64,000 bases of DNA from Bacteroidota bacterium (GTDB lineage: Bacteria > Bacteroidota > Bacteroidia > 2-12-FULL-35-15): NCBI GenBank assembly GCA_029237775.1, contig JAQZBR010000008.1:1-64000 (forward strand). Reading direction: 5' to 3'. Position 1 is the first letter of the stretch. Every line of letters starts with the position of its first letter. Under the pieces are notes generated by a model that had not been told where the DNA came from, made no database searches, and saw nothing but the letters and a program-made list of their open reading frames with translations. A program made the position numbers and the translations under genes. Below are positions 1 through 9,600 of this stretch, piece by piece.

Positions 1-1
1 C

Positions 2-1425
2 GGATCTTCTGCAACGTTAACCGCATCCGGTGGGGATTCATATTCATGGAACACCGGTGAAACCACTAACCCGATAACTGTTTCGCCTACTTCAACAACC
101 TCATATACCGTAACAGGGACATCGAACGGTTGTACCGGAACGGCTGTTGCCACAGTAACTGTCAGTTCCGATACATCATCATTTATTATAAACGCAAACT
201 CTGAAAATATTTGTCCTGGTGGTACCGCAACGTTAACTGCAACCGGTGGTTCAGCTTCCACAACATATTCATGGAATACAGGAGAAACAACATCATCAAT
301 TTCCGTTTCACCAGCTTCCACAACTTCATATACTGTAACAGCAACTGATAATGGAAAAACAAGCACAGCTGTTGTAACTGTAACTGTTGGTTCTAATTTA
401 TCAATCAGTGTAAACTCTCCGACAATCAATCCTGGATCTTCGGCTACCCTAACCGCATCCGGTGCTGATTCATATTCATGGAACACAGGTGAAACAGGCA
501 GCTCAATAACTGTATCACCAACATCCACAACCTCCTATACGGTCACAGGGACTTCCGGAAGCTGTTCAGGAACTGCAATTGCCACTGTCTCGGTCGGATC
601 AACATCCTTTAACATTACAGTAAATTCCGTTTCTGTTTGTCCCGGAGGAACAACGACATTAACAGCTTCAGGCGGAACAACATCGACCACTTATTCATGG
701 AACACCGGTGAAACTTCTTCCAGTATTTCCGTGTCACCTAATAACACAACTTCATATACGGTGACTGCAACAGATAACGGAACCGTTAGTTCTGCTATCG
801 CGACAGTCACTGTTGGATCTTCCGTCAATATCAATGTGAATTCCGAGAATATTTGCGCAGGCAATGAGGCAACATTAACTGCTTCCGGTGCCGGCTCATA
901 CAGTTGGAGCAATGGGGCATCAGGCAGCACTATAACAGTGTCCCCTTCTTTCACCACGTCTTATACAGTAACAGGCTCTTCGAATGGATGTTCAGGAACT
1001 GCCGTTGCCACCGTTACTATTAAATCGGGGTTGCAGCTGGAAGTAAACTCTCTGACAATGTGTGCAGGAAACAGGGCAACATTAACCGCGACAGGGGCAG
1101 AATCTTATGTTTGGTCAAACGGAGGCACAACTGCTATCATAAATGTATCGCCTGAATCAACAACCTCATACACTGTCACTGGAACAGCCAACGGTTGTAC
1201 CGGAACTGCCGTGGCTACGGTGACGATTGATTCCTCGTTTTCTATTTCGGTAAATTCTCAAACAATAACAAAAGGCTCAGAAGCAATATTAACAGCAGTT
1301 GGTGCTACCGAATATAACTGGAGCACAGGAGACACTATCAATCCGTTGATAGTAAAACCAAAAGCAACCACTTCCTACATTGTGGTTGGAACGTCCAATG
1401 GATGCGGAGACAGCGCAATAGCAAC
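2..1425 (+). repeat. Tandem in-frame coding repeats (about 210-230 bp units)
   Basis: About seven diverged copies of a unit of about 210-230 bp, all in the frame of the adhesin gene. The most conserved stretches encode SYSWNTGE and TTSYTVT. Units with an inserted TTY element before SWNTGE alternate with shorter ones, which suggests that pairs of units were duplicated together. Such repeats can change copy number by recombination. Confidence 0.85.
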
Positions 1426-1738
1426 AGTAATTGTTTTAGATGATTCGGTTCAGAATATTAAATGTGTTGACTTGTTTGTACCAAATGCTTTTTCTCCAAA
1501 TAATGACGGAATAAATGATCTTGAATTTGTGCTTGGAAATTGTATTGCAAAAATGCAGTTTATAATCTTTGACCGCTGGGGAGAAAAAGTTTTTGAGTCT
1601 ACAAACCCACGAGACGCATGGGATGGCAGTTACAATGGAGAAAAAATGAACACAGCAGTCTTCGTTTACTATCTGAAAGCGACATTAACAACAGGAGAAG
1701 AAATAGTGCAAAAAGGCAATATAAGTTTGATGAGATAA
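2..1738 (+). CDS. Large Ig-like repeat surface protein, T9SS type B sorted (5' end outside window)
   Basis: The reading frame is already open at the window edge and ends at TAA 1736-1738, so only the C-terminal part is seen. It holds one partial and six complete repeats of about 70 residues, each with a TLTASG strand, a YSWNTGE-like strand, a TTSYTVTGT strand and a closing ATVTV strand. These resemble bacterial Ig-like/PKD-type adhesin repeats. The last 90 or so residues (FVPNAFSPNNDGIND, then IFDRWGEKVFES and WDGSYNG) are the gliding-motility-associated C-terminal domain, the type B signal for the type IX secretion system. The protein is therefore expected to be exported through T9SS and held at the cell surface, as for SprB-like adhesins. 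The PorP/SprF gene starts 26 nt downstream, which is the usual partnership for type B cargo. The ligand is unknown. Confidence 0.9.
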   Translation, partial: GSSATLTASGGDSYSWNTGETTNPITVSPTSTTSYTVTGTSNGCTGTAVATVTVSSDTSSFIINANSENICPGGTATLTATGGSASTTYSWNTGETTSSISVSPASTTSYTVTATDNGKTSTAVVTVTVGSNLSISVNSPTINPGSSATLTASGADSYSWNTGETGSSITVSPTSTTSYTVTGTSGSCSGTAIATVSVGSTSFNITVNSVSVCPGGTTTLTASGGTTSTTYSWNTGETSSSISVSPNNTTSYTVTATDNGTVSSAIATVTVGSSVNINVNSENICAGNEATLTASGAGSYSWSNGASGSTITVSPSFTTSYTVTGSSNGCSGTAVATVTIKSGLQLEVNSLTMCAGNRATLTATGAESYVWSNGGTTAIINVSPESTTSYTVTGTANGCTGTAVATVTIDSSFSISVNSQTITKGSEAILTAVGATEYNWSTGDTINPLIVKPKATTSYIVVGTSNGCGDSAIATVIVLDDSVQNIKCVDLFVPNAFSPNNDGINDLEFVLGNCIAKMQFIIFDRWGEKVFESTNPRDAWDGSYNGEKMNTAVFVYYLKATLTTGEEIVQKGNISLMR

Positions 1739-1764
1739 TAAGAAAAAAAGAAAAAAAGAAAAAA

Positions 1765-2811
1765 ATGAAAACGCAGATAACAGTATTAACAATCCTTTTA
1801 AGCTCACTCGCTTACTCACAGGATATTCATTTTTCGCAATTTAAAATGTCACCTTTGACGTTGAATCCGGCCCTGGCTGGTGTTGATCATGATCTGCAGG
1901 CAATTATAAATTACAAGGATCAATGGCGAGGTGTGTCCACGCCTTACAAAACGTTAGGTGCTTCCATTGACTCGCGCTTCAAATTTAAAAGATTTGAAAA
2001 TGGCTTCTGGGCACTCGGACTTAATTTCTTTAATGACCGGGCAGGGGCAGCTAAAATGGGGACTTCACAAATAAACCTGACTGGAGCTTATCATCACAGG
2101 GTGGCAAAATATCAGACACTGGGACTTGCCTTGCAGGTTGGTTATGCCCAAAGAAGTATAAATTATTCTGAGCTTCAATGGGGTGATCAATATGATCCGA
2201 ACACCGGATACAATCCCGATATCCCTACCGCTGAGGCAAATCTGATCTCATCATTTACTTATGGAGATGCCGGGGGCGGAATCATCTGGACTTTAAATAA
2301 CACTTCCGGATTGCTTCGAGTTGAAGATAATCATGACTTTAAAGCCAATCTGGGGTTTGGTGTATTTCATGCAAAACAGAAATATTCTTTTTATCAGAAT
2401 TCATCCGAAAAGCTTTACCCGAAATATGTAATGCATGGCGATGCAATTATCAGCGTTCCAAATTTTCATAATCTTGCTTTGATGCCCGGAGCTGTGGTGT
2501 TAAGCCAAGGTCCTGCGCGGGAATTCTTTGTGGGCACCATGTTCCGATATAAGCTAAGCCAGGCAAGCAAATATACAGGCATCAAGAAAGATGCAGCAGT
2601 TTATCTTGGCGGTTACTGCCGTATTCGCGATGCGATGATCGTTTCATTCATGCTGGAATATTCATCTTATACTTTAGGCATCAGTTATGATTATAACGCA
2701 AGTAAACTAAGCAAGGCTAGTATCGGGCGCGGAGGAATAGAACTGTCATTAAGGTATTGTGCATCAAAATTATTTCAGAAACCTGCTTTACAAACTGAAC
2801 CAAACCAATAA
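1765..2811 (+). CDS. PorP/SprF family T9SS outer-membrane protein
   Basis: A 348-residue protein with a signal peptide (MKTQITVLTILLSSLAYSQ) followed by DIHFSQFKMSPLTLNPALAG, the hallmark N-terminus of the PorP/SprF family. The rest alternates short hydrophobic beta strands, consistent with an outer-membrane barrel. PorP/SprF proteins act with the type IX secretion system and are needed to export or anchor type B cargo such as SprB. The frame is open further upstream (to 1618), but that part overlaps the adhesin gene and is highly charged; the ATG at 1765 gives a proper signal peptide and follows a purine-rich A/G tract. It lies 26 nt after the adhesin stop and is probably co-transcribed with it. 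Confidence 0.92.
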   Translation: MKTQITVLTILLSSLAYSQDIHFSQFKMSPLTLNPALAGVDHDLQAIINYKDQWRGVSTPYKTLGASIDSRFKFKRFENGFWALGLNFFNDRAGAAKMGTSQINLTGAYHHRVAKYQTLGLALQVGYAQRSINYSELQWGDQYDPNTGYNPDIPTAEANLISSFTYGDAGGGIIWTLNNTSGLLRVEDNHDFKANLGFGVFHAKQKYSFYQNSSEKLYPKYVMHGDAIISVPNFHNLALMPGAVVLSQGPAREFFVGTMFRYKLSQASKYTGIKKDAAVYLGGYCRIRDAMIVSFMLEYSSYTLGISYDYNASKLSKASIGRGGIELSLRYCASKLFQKPALQTEPNQ

Positions 2812-2842
2812 TTTTCTGTTATATTGTTAGTTAATTAGCATT

Positions 2843-3211
2843 ATGAAAAGCGATATAAGTTCCGAAAACGATATAAAATTACTGGTTGATACTTTTTACA
2901 GCAAAGTAAATAATGACGACCTGCTGTCACCAATTTTTAATGATAAAGCTAAGGTGGATTGGCCGCATCATTTACCGACAATGTATAAGTTTTGGGGAAC
3001 CCAGCTGATAGGAACAATGGATTATAAAGGACAGCCATTCCCTCCGCACATGAAATTAGATCTGGCAGGAGAACATTTCAATCGATGGCTTGAACTTTTT
3101 ACCGCTACAGTGAAAGAATTGTTTGAAGGCCCAACTGCGGAATTGGCAATATATAAAGCACAGAATATTGCACAGATCTTCCAATACAAACTGGGTATTA
3201 CTAAAAAGTAA
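2843..3211 (+). CDS. Group III truncated haemoglobin
   Basis: A 122-residue single-domain protein of typical trHb length. DTFYSKVNNDDLLSPIF resembles the N-terminal helices of the group III (P) family, MYKFWGTQLIG the B/E region, and HMKLDLAGEHFNRWLELF the proximal region, with the likely haem-ligating His in EHFNRW. Family members bind O2 and NO; proposed roles are NO detoxification and protection under microaerobic stress, though physiology is proven for few of them. No signal peptide, so cytoplasmic. It starts 31 nt after the PorP gene and may be read from the same transcript. No FNR-like palindrome was seen immediately upstream, unlike the signalling island at 38-44 kb. Confidence 0.88.
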   Translation: MKSDISSENDIKLLVDTFYSKVNNDDLLSPIFNDKAKVDWPHHLPTMYKFWGTQLIGTMDYKGQPFPPHMKLDLAGEHFNRWLELFTATVKELFEGPTAELAIYKAQNIAQIFQYKLGITKK

Positions 3212-3228
3212 TTTTATACACCTACAAT

Positions 3229-3510
3229 TTACTTGATCTTTCTAAGCTGGCTTTCAAGAGCATTTACTACCTCTATAAGGGCTACCTCAAAAGAAGAGCT
3301 TTGTCTTTTTGCAAAAAGATCATTTCCGGGTACGGCAAGCCTGATCTCACAAACCTTATTATCCGCATCCTCTGAATTATCTAATTTAAGAGTCACATCA
3401 GCAGATTCAATCTTTTTATAGATAGTTGCAAGTTTGTTCGTTTTATCGGCAACAAAATCGTTCAGTTGCTGATTAGATGTAAAGTGAAGTGATTGGATTG
3501 AGATTTTCAT
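3229..3510 (-). CDS. Short-form ribosome hibernation factor, HPF/RaiA family
   Basis: A 93-residue cytoplasmic protein beginning MKISIQSLHFTSNQQLNDFV, with VTLKLDNSEDADNKVCEIRLAVPG in the middle; this is the beta-alpha-beta-beta-beta-alpha fold of the S30AE / sigma-54 modulation family. It lacks the C-terminal dimerisation domain of long HPF, so it is the short form. Family members bind the decoding centre of the 30S subunit and inactivate or store ribosomes in stationary phase. It is convergent with the truncated haemoglobin gene, with only 17 nt between the stops. The function of this copy is inferred from family membership; whether it behaves like HPF or YfiA cannot be told. Confidence 0.85.
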   Translation of the reverse strand: MKISIQSLHFTSNQQLNDFVADKTNKLATIYKKIESADVTLKLDNSEDADNKVCEIRLAVPGNDLFAKRQSSSFEVALIEVVNALESQLRKIK

Positions 3511-3648
3511 ATCGCTGTATTATATCTTTATTGTAATTTTGAACAATGTCATGATTTTTATCTGATCATTACCATTATACAGTTAATTAATAAATATTAA
3601 TGCCAGAAGAAGCCCTGAAATAACAATGAATTGTGAATGATGTGTCCA

Positions 3649-4869
3649 CTAAAACAGACTCAATTGCTCATTTCCGGGTGGTTTAGCCTTACCGAAAACA
3701 GTTCGTCCACCATATTTATAGGATTCCGCTCTTTCTTTCGCAATGACTTTGTCGAAGGAATTCTCATCCGGCTCAAAACTTTGCTCCATAAGTTGGGAGA
3801 TCAATGAAAGATTCTTGATCGCATGCTGCTTATCGGAATTGCCGAGCTTTGCTTTTTCTATGGCATTATTGAGCAGAGAAATTGTTTCATCGTATGTGTT
3901 AACGGGTACCGGAAAAGGATGACCATCCTTACCTCCGTGAGCAAACGAAAATCTGGCGGGATCAGAAAATCGTGAAGGGGCTCCATGGATCACTTCGCTT
4001 ACAAGCGCAAGGGATTGAACCGTTCTCGGCCCGACTCCTTCCAGTAAAAGCAAGGATTCAAAATCTTTTAGGTCGGTTTCATGAGCCAGCGCCAAAATAC
4101 TTCCCAAACGTTTAAGATTAACATCCTTTGCTCTAACATCGTGATGCTTCGGCATTATTATTTTCTGAATCTCCGGTAGCATCAACTGCGGATCTTCTCT
4201 TACAATTTCAAGCATGGAAGCTTTTGCCGAGGCGGCCTGAACATCTGCCAGGTTTAAAATGGTCCCCTGATTTTTACCATATATTGAAGTATGGGGATTT
4301 TCCACAAAAGACTTTATCTGTTCTGAATGCCAGTGATACCTGCGGGCCGTGCCGCTTTCATCATTCATTCCCTGCTGCACCACCGCCCACTCCCCTTTAT
4401 CAGTCACAATGAAAGTATGAAGATAGATCTGAAAACCATCCTGTATAGCTGTATTATCAACTTTAGCGGTAAGCTTGCTTGACCTCACCAGCTCCGTTCC
4501 ATCCAATCCTGTCCGGTCGGAAAATGCAATCAGTTCAGAAGGTGTTAATCTTGAATATTTTCCTTTTCCACCGCAAATGAAAATCCCAAGCTCATTAAAT
4601 TTGGGATTCACCGCTCTTTTTAATGCACCCATAACCGAGGTTGTGATTCCTGAAGAATGCCAATCCATCCCCATCACACATCCCAGCGACTGAAACCAAA
4701 AAGGGTCGCTCAGACGGCTTAACACTGCTGATTTTCCATACTCCATGACGATGGATTCAATAATGGCCCCACCTAAAAGACTCATCCTGTTCGCAAGCCA
4801 TGGCGGTACCGCTCCATAATGAAGAGGAAGATCGGCTGTTCGCCTGTTATTGAAATACAGTTTGGGCAT
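3649..4869 (-). CDS. DUF763 family protein with helix-hairpin-helix-like segment
   Basis: A 406-residue soluble protein. Its N-terminal third matches the conserved DUF763 core: RTADLPLHYGAVPPWLANRM (10-29), then SDPFWFQSLGCVMGMDWHSSG (54-74). Residues about 275-290 (LLEGVGPRTVQSLALV) look like a helix-hairpin-helix DNA-binding turn, followed by HGGKDGHPFPV (311-321), which is also conserved in the family. DUF763 proteins are widespread in archaea and scattered in bacteria and, to my knowledge, have no established function; the HhH-like segment hints at nucleic acid binding. No signal peptide or membrane segment. It stands alone between hpf and a divergent lipoprotein gene. Confidence 0.8.
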   Translation of the reverse strand: MPKLYFNNRRTADLPLHYGAVPPWLANRMSLLGGAIIESIVMEYGKSAVLSRLSDPFWFQSLGCVMGMDWHSSGITTSVMGALKRAVNPKFNELGIFICGGKGKYSRLTPSELIAFSDRTGLDGTELVRSSKLTAKVDNTAIQDGFQIYLHTFIVTDKGEWAVVQQGMNDESGTARRYHWHSEQIKSFVENPHTSIYGKNQGTILNLADVQAASAKASMLEIVREDPQLMLPEIQKIIMPKHHDVRAKDVNLKRLGSILALAHETDLKDFESLLLLEGVGPRTVQSLALVSEVIHGAPSRFSDPARFSFAHGGKDGHPFPVPVNTYDETISLLNNAIEKAKLGNSDKQHAIKNLSLISQLMEQSFEPDENSFDKVIAKERAESYKYGGRTVFGKAKPPGNEQLSLF

Positions 4870-5049
4870 CCCTTGAAATTACGAAAAAAGATGCTTTGAT
4901 TTTTTACAATTCGACCAAGTCAAAAAAATATTCTTTATATTCGTGCCTTAGCTATACAAGGGCTGAAGGATATCCTACAATGAATTAATACCCTTCTGTT
5001 TTCCCTGGCACAGCCTTTTAAAAATTGTCTTTAAAACAAATTACTGATC

Positions 5050-5358
5050 ATGAAAACATCAAAACTAAAAGGTTTATTTGCTGCATCGATTATTGTTGCA
5101 GGTTTAAGCGCTTGTCACTGCAGCGCTAATGATAATACTTCACGTGCCGCAATAAATGACCAGCATGGCCGCAATGTAGGTAACAGTGAAATCGAACAAA
5201 ATTTCACTCCGGGAAGTGACTGTAACCCAAATAACGACATGTGGGATGGCATCAGCGGAAACCTTCATGGTAATTCAGCAGGTGAAGGTGGCGGGCCACA
5301 CGAGCATAATAACAAAGGTGATAAAGACCATCAGGAAGAGCACGGTCACGGGCACTAA
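5050..5358 (+). CDS. Small His-rich lipoprotein, function unknown
   Basis: A 102-residue protein with a lipoprotein signal: a charged N-terminus, hydrophobic core GLFAASIIVAGL and lipobox LSAC with Cys22. The mature part has a further Cys close to the lipidated one and another in the middle, and ends in a His/Asp/Glu-rich tail with roughly eight His in the last 20 residues (PHEHNN, HQEEHGHGH). Such tails commonly bind Zn, Ni, Co or Cu, so periplasmic metal binding is a reasonable inference but not shown. I do not recognise the family. A near-consensus -7 box (TATATTCG, 4936-4943) lies upstream, leaving a leader of about 100 nt. Confidence 0.75.
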   Translation: MKTSKLKGLFAASIIVAGLSACHCSANDNTSRAAINDQHGRNVGNSEIEQNFTPGSDCNPNNDMWDGISGNLHGNSAGEGGGPHEHNNKGDKDHQEEHGHGH

Positions 5359-5390
5359 TCTTCTTATCATAGTTTTACATAAGGTATATG

Positions 5391-5413
5391 GGCCGGCCAA
5401 AACATCTCCGGCC
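5391..5413 (+). terminator. GC-rich hairpin after the His-rich lipoprotein gene
   Basis: GGCCGG (5391-5396) can pair with CCGGCC (5408-5413) around an 11-nt loop, 33 nt after the lipoprotein stop. There is no proper T run behind it, and the ribBA -7 box follows almost at once, so this may be a weak terminator or a regulatory stem. Confidence 0.4.
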
Positions 5414-5422
5414 TGAAATTGT

Positions 5423-5430
5423 TATCTTTG
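5423..5430 (+). promoter_or_regulatory. Bacteroidota -7 promoter box for ribBA
   Basis: TATCTTTG is a perfect TAnnTTTG match, 18 nt before the ATG at 5449. Transcription would start around 5435, inside the longer open frame that begins at 5419. This decides for 5449 as the ribBA start. No convincing TTG -33 element is seen. Confidence 0.65.
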
Positions 5431-5448
5431 TACTTTCAATTAAACAGG

Positions 5449-6663
5449 ATGACATCAGTACTGAATACCATAGAAGAAGCGCTTGCAGACATAAAAGCAG
5501 GTAAAGTAGTAATAGTTGTTGATGATGAAAATCGTGAGAATGAAGGCGACTTTTTAACTGCTGCACGAAACGTCACTCCTGAAGTGATAAACTTTATGGC
5601 CACCCACGGTAGAGGTCTTATCTGCGCTGCTATCACAGAAGAGCGTTGCTATGAACTCGGCCTTGAAATGATGGTCAGCAACAATACCGCAGAACACAGC
5701 ACTGCTTTCACCGTATCTGTGGATCTTTTAGGTTACGGATGCACTACCGGAATTTCTGCATCGGACCGCTCCAAAACCATTCAAGCCCTTATCAATCCGG
5801 CTATCAAACCTGAAGAGTTCGGTAAACCCGGACATATTTTTCCTTTAAAAGCAAAAAATGGTGGTGTGCTTCGAAGAGCAGGCCATACCGAAGCTACAAT
5901 AGATCTTGCGAGACTAGCGGGTTTTGAGCCTGCAGGCGCACTCGTTGAGATCATGAATGAAGACGGCTCAATGGCTCGTCTTCCTGAATTACTCGAAATT
6001 GCAAAAAAGCATAATCTCAAGATCATTTCGATAGAGGACCTTATCGCCTATCGCGTAAAGAACGAAAGTATCATCACCAAAGATGTCCAGGTCAAAATGC
6101 CCACGAAATGGGGAAATTTTGAGCTTGTTGCGTACCGTCAGACCACCAATGATCAGGAGCATCTCGCTCTTATAAAAGGAACATGGGAAAAAGACGAGCC
6201 GGTTATGGTTCGCGTTCATTCTTCCTGTTTAACCGGTGACATTTTCGGTTCGTGCCGCTGCGATTGCGGGCCTCAGCTGCAAAAAGCAATGGAGATGATT
6301 GAAAAAGAAGGTAAAGGTGTTATCGTTTATATGAATCAGGAAGGCCGCGGGATCGGACTACTTAATAAACTTAAGGCTTACAAGCTTCAGGAAGAAGGCA
6401 GAGACACCGTTGAAGCAAATGAGGAGCTGGGCTTCCAGTCTGATGAGCGCGATTATGGCGTAGGTGCGCAAATCATCAGAGATCTCGGGATCACTAAAAT
6501 CAAACTGATGAGTAACAATCCAAAGAAGCGTGCGGGACTAATCGGTTATGGTTTAGAGATCGTTGAAAATGTTGCGATCGAAATTGAGTCCAATGAGCAC
6601 AATAAATTTTATCTGCAAACCAAACGCGATAAACTGGGACACTCTCTGAAGGTCGATAAGTAA
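5449..6663 (+). CDS. ribBA: Bifunctional 3,4-dihydroxy-2-butanone-4-phosphate synthase / GTP cyclohydrolase II
   Basis: A 404-residue fusion of the two entry enzymes of riboflavin synthesis. The N-terminal half carries the RibB signature [11 protein letters not shown] with its acidic metal-binding loop, then HGRGLIC and [14 protein letters not shown], and makes dihydroxybutanone phosphate from ribulose-5-phosphate. The C-terminal half is Rib[16 protein letters not shown] followed by CRCDCG (zinc cysteines) and [10 protein letters not shown], and opens GTP to the pyrimidine precursor. Length fits RibBA of Bacteroidota. An ATG 30 nt upstream lies within or before the promoter, so 5449 is preferred. 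The neighbours are not riboflavin genes and no FMN riboswitch is evident in the short leader. Confidence 0.95.
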   Translation: MTSVLNTIEEALADIKAGKVVIVVDDENRENEGDFLTAARNVTPEVINFMATHGRGLICAAITEERCYELGLEMMVSNNTAEHSTAFTVSVDLLGYGCTTGISASDRSKTIQALINPAIKPEEFGKPGHIFPLKAKNGGVLRRAGHTEATIDLARLAGFEPAGALVEIMNEDGSMARLPELLEIAKKHNLKIISIEDLIAYRVKNESIITKDVQVKMPTKWGNFELVAYRQTTNDQEHLALIKGTWEKDEPVMVRVHSSCLTGDIFGSCRCDCGPQLQKAMEMIEKEGKGVIVYMNQEGRGIGLLNKLKAYKLQEEGRDTVEANEELGFQSDERDYGVGAQIIRDLGITKIKLMSNNPKKRAGLIGYGLEIVENVAIEIESNEHNKFYLQTKRDKLGHSLKVDK

Positions 6664-6699
6664 ACCCATTTCAGGTTTGGAATTTGAATTTGAAAAATT

Positions 6700-9600
6700 C
6701 TACTGAGGTAGTGGATCTGTATGTTCCAGTTTCTGCTTATTCTTTTTTCTATCCCTTATTGTCCCAAGATACCTCTGATATAACTGTCCGATTGTATCAA
6801 ACTCCTCGCGGTAAAGGATACCAACTCCCTGCGTATACGGGCCGGTAGTATAGATCTGATTATTATCATTCGCTTTGTTGAAGGCTTTTATCCTGAACTT
6901 TCCATCATCGGTAATTTTATAATCAACATTCACGTCACCCACAATATTATTTGTATTCTGATTAGCATTGTTGGTGTTATTATTTCCATTTACACCGAGA
7001 TTCCCATCTATACTGAGCTTATCGTCAAACAGCTGAGTTGATAATGCCACACCAAGCTCTTCCTTGCTGATCTCATCTCCGGGCCGGTAATTCACACCTA
7101 TATCAAAATCATTACTGATCTTACTGAGCATGTTGCTTAATTGATTGGAAAGTAATTCACTGGTATTTGAAATACCTGCTGATGCAACATCGGGCCCTGT
7201 TCCCGCACCGGTTAATTGTGGTGGAGTCACAAAACTGTTTAATATCAGTAATGAAAACACCTGTCTGTTCATCTCAGCATCAGTATTGATGTAACTCATC
7301 ACCTGTTGCCTCACACCGGCATCAACGGTTGGAATATTAATATCAAAATTTATTTCAGGTGCGAGAAGCTGATCTGTCATCATCAGCCTCAGATCCACCG
7401 GATATCTTCTTTTATATGTGCTTGACGAATCACTTGGAAAGAACGGTTTAAGTGAAGCGCGCGCCTTATACACAGCATTAATGTTCACATCCGCTTTATA
7501 CGGAATTCCACTCCACTTGATCAAACTTCCTTTTTCTATATCAAATCTTTTATTGATAATGTTTTGCAATGTGAAAAGGTAATCACCATTCTCAATCACA
7601 TAATCACCGTACATTTTAAAATCACCGGTGGAGCTGATCTTCAGTTTTATATTACCATCCCCGCGTGCCTTTATAATATCTCCTACCTTCTGGTCAAAGA
7701 TGAGCTGAACCTCTGCGTCCGGAGTCACTTCCAGGTCAAAATCCAGCATGATCCCGCCCAGCTTTACGTTATAATTATCTTTCTTTTCTGAAGTGCTGTC
7801 CTTCTTAATGAATGTTATAAAATTGTTTTCCCTCACTTCGGCCGGACCGGAAAGAGGGATATAAAACTTTGTGATCTCTGTTTTTGAAAGAAGGGAAACT
7901 TTATCCGACTTATCACTCGATGTGATTTTCTCTGTTTTAACATTTGCATCAATTCTAAGTTCATCTTTTATAAAACCAAAAATATTTACGATTCCCGAAA
8001 CATAGGCTTTCCCGTAATACAGGCTATTATCTGCTTCTGTGGTATTTAACACCATGAATTTATTCACACGAATATCATAATCGAGCTGAAAGTCCCTGAA
8101 ATTATTATGATACAGCTTTCCTGTCGCAAATGCCTTGTTGTTATTCATATCGTAAAGAACAAGATCTTCTACGCCAAAAGAATTATTTTCTATTGTTATA
8201 TCATGCGAGAAATGATACGTGGTGTTAAGATAAGATACCGTTACCTTTCTTGCATTCACATTGAGCTTTCCTGCAATCAATGGCTTTTTTACTGAACCTT
8301 TCAGCTCTACATTTCCCGAGAATTGTCCTTTAAAATCTGAAACAAAATCTTTGATGTACGGCTCAAATATTTTCATCTGGATAGCCTGGAAGTTCAACTC
8401 CATATCAAGGTTGTCATCTTTCTTCTTAGGATAATAATATCCGGAAAAGAGAATATTAGGAATTATTCCAAGTGTAAAAGCACCGTGCAGATACAATGCT
8501 TCTTTCGATTTATCCCATACACTTTCAACATCCCCGTCCCCTATCTGTTCATCATTTACATACAATGACTTAAAAGATGTATTGCTTGTAAAGATCATGT
8601 TATGATAAGCATCCTGAATGTTTGATTGTCCCGAGATCGTACCGAAAAGCTTGAGACCTATCGGCCGGGTCAACACATTAAGATTGGCAAGGTTAAAGTT
8701 GACAAGATCAAGTTTTACTTCGTCACGTTTGTTTTGTGATACTACTCCGTTTACCGAAATAGATTGTTTATCGTGCTCAAACGTCAGGTCCTTAATTGTA
8801 ATATAGGAACTATCAACCAACACCTGATTAGCTCTGTTAATATCCCATACAGAATCGGAGATAACAAACTGCGAAGGGAGGATTTTAAATTCCATAACGT
8901 TTCCCGGGTTAAAATGCAGGAATGCTTTGATATCTCCTTTATATGCGCGTGTTTTCGTTTTATTGTCCCAATCCATAGCAAACGTAACGCTATCAGAATG
9001 CGTGGAAGAATTTATCTTAAAATCAGTCAACCATAAGCTGTCAGTCAGATACAATTTGTCGGATGACATTTTCACCTGAAGCTCATCATTTTGTGTTTCC
9101 GCCTGTGCCTTCCAGTTTTGCAAAACATAATTTTCATAACCTATTCGGCCTGAAGCGCCATCAAGCACAAATTCATTACGCGAAGAATTGTAATTTCCTT
9201 TTAAAGTGGTTCCGCTTGCAATACTTAACTCCGGCATTAAAAGCCGGGTTACCGCTTCTGTCTTTTTGAATAGGATATCGTATTGGAAATTCTGATCAGA
9301 GATCGTTTTTGACCTGGAATGCTTAATATAAGAAGGGAGATAATGGCTTAGCATATTTTGCACGGATGCCGGCATTTCAAGTATCTTGAACTTACCGTTC
9401 ACTTTCGCATTACAAAAATCAGAGAACAAGCCTATGGTTTTAACTTTATTCTCTTCAGTGGAAACAAGATTGAAGCTGTTCATCTTGTAAACCTGATCAT
9501 CTTCAGTGTATATTGTATTATCAAAATTTATCCTGCCTATCAGATTATCAATATTATTTCCTGTAACATCAATGATGATCTGGGTTTTCAGGTTGGTCTT

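Noticed and set aside
2-1425. Regular repeats that could be taken for a CRISPR array or satellite
   Set aside because: All units are in one open frame, encode Ig-like strands, are about 210-230 bp and lack identical short repeats with unique spacers.
5419-5448. Upstream ATG at 5419 as the ribBA start
   Set aside because: It lies before a perfect -7 box (5423-5430), so it would not be on the transcript; 5449 also matches family N-termini.
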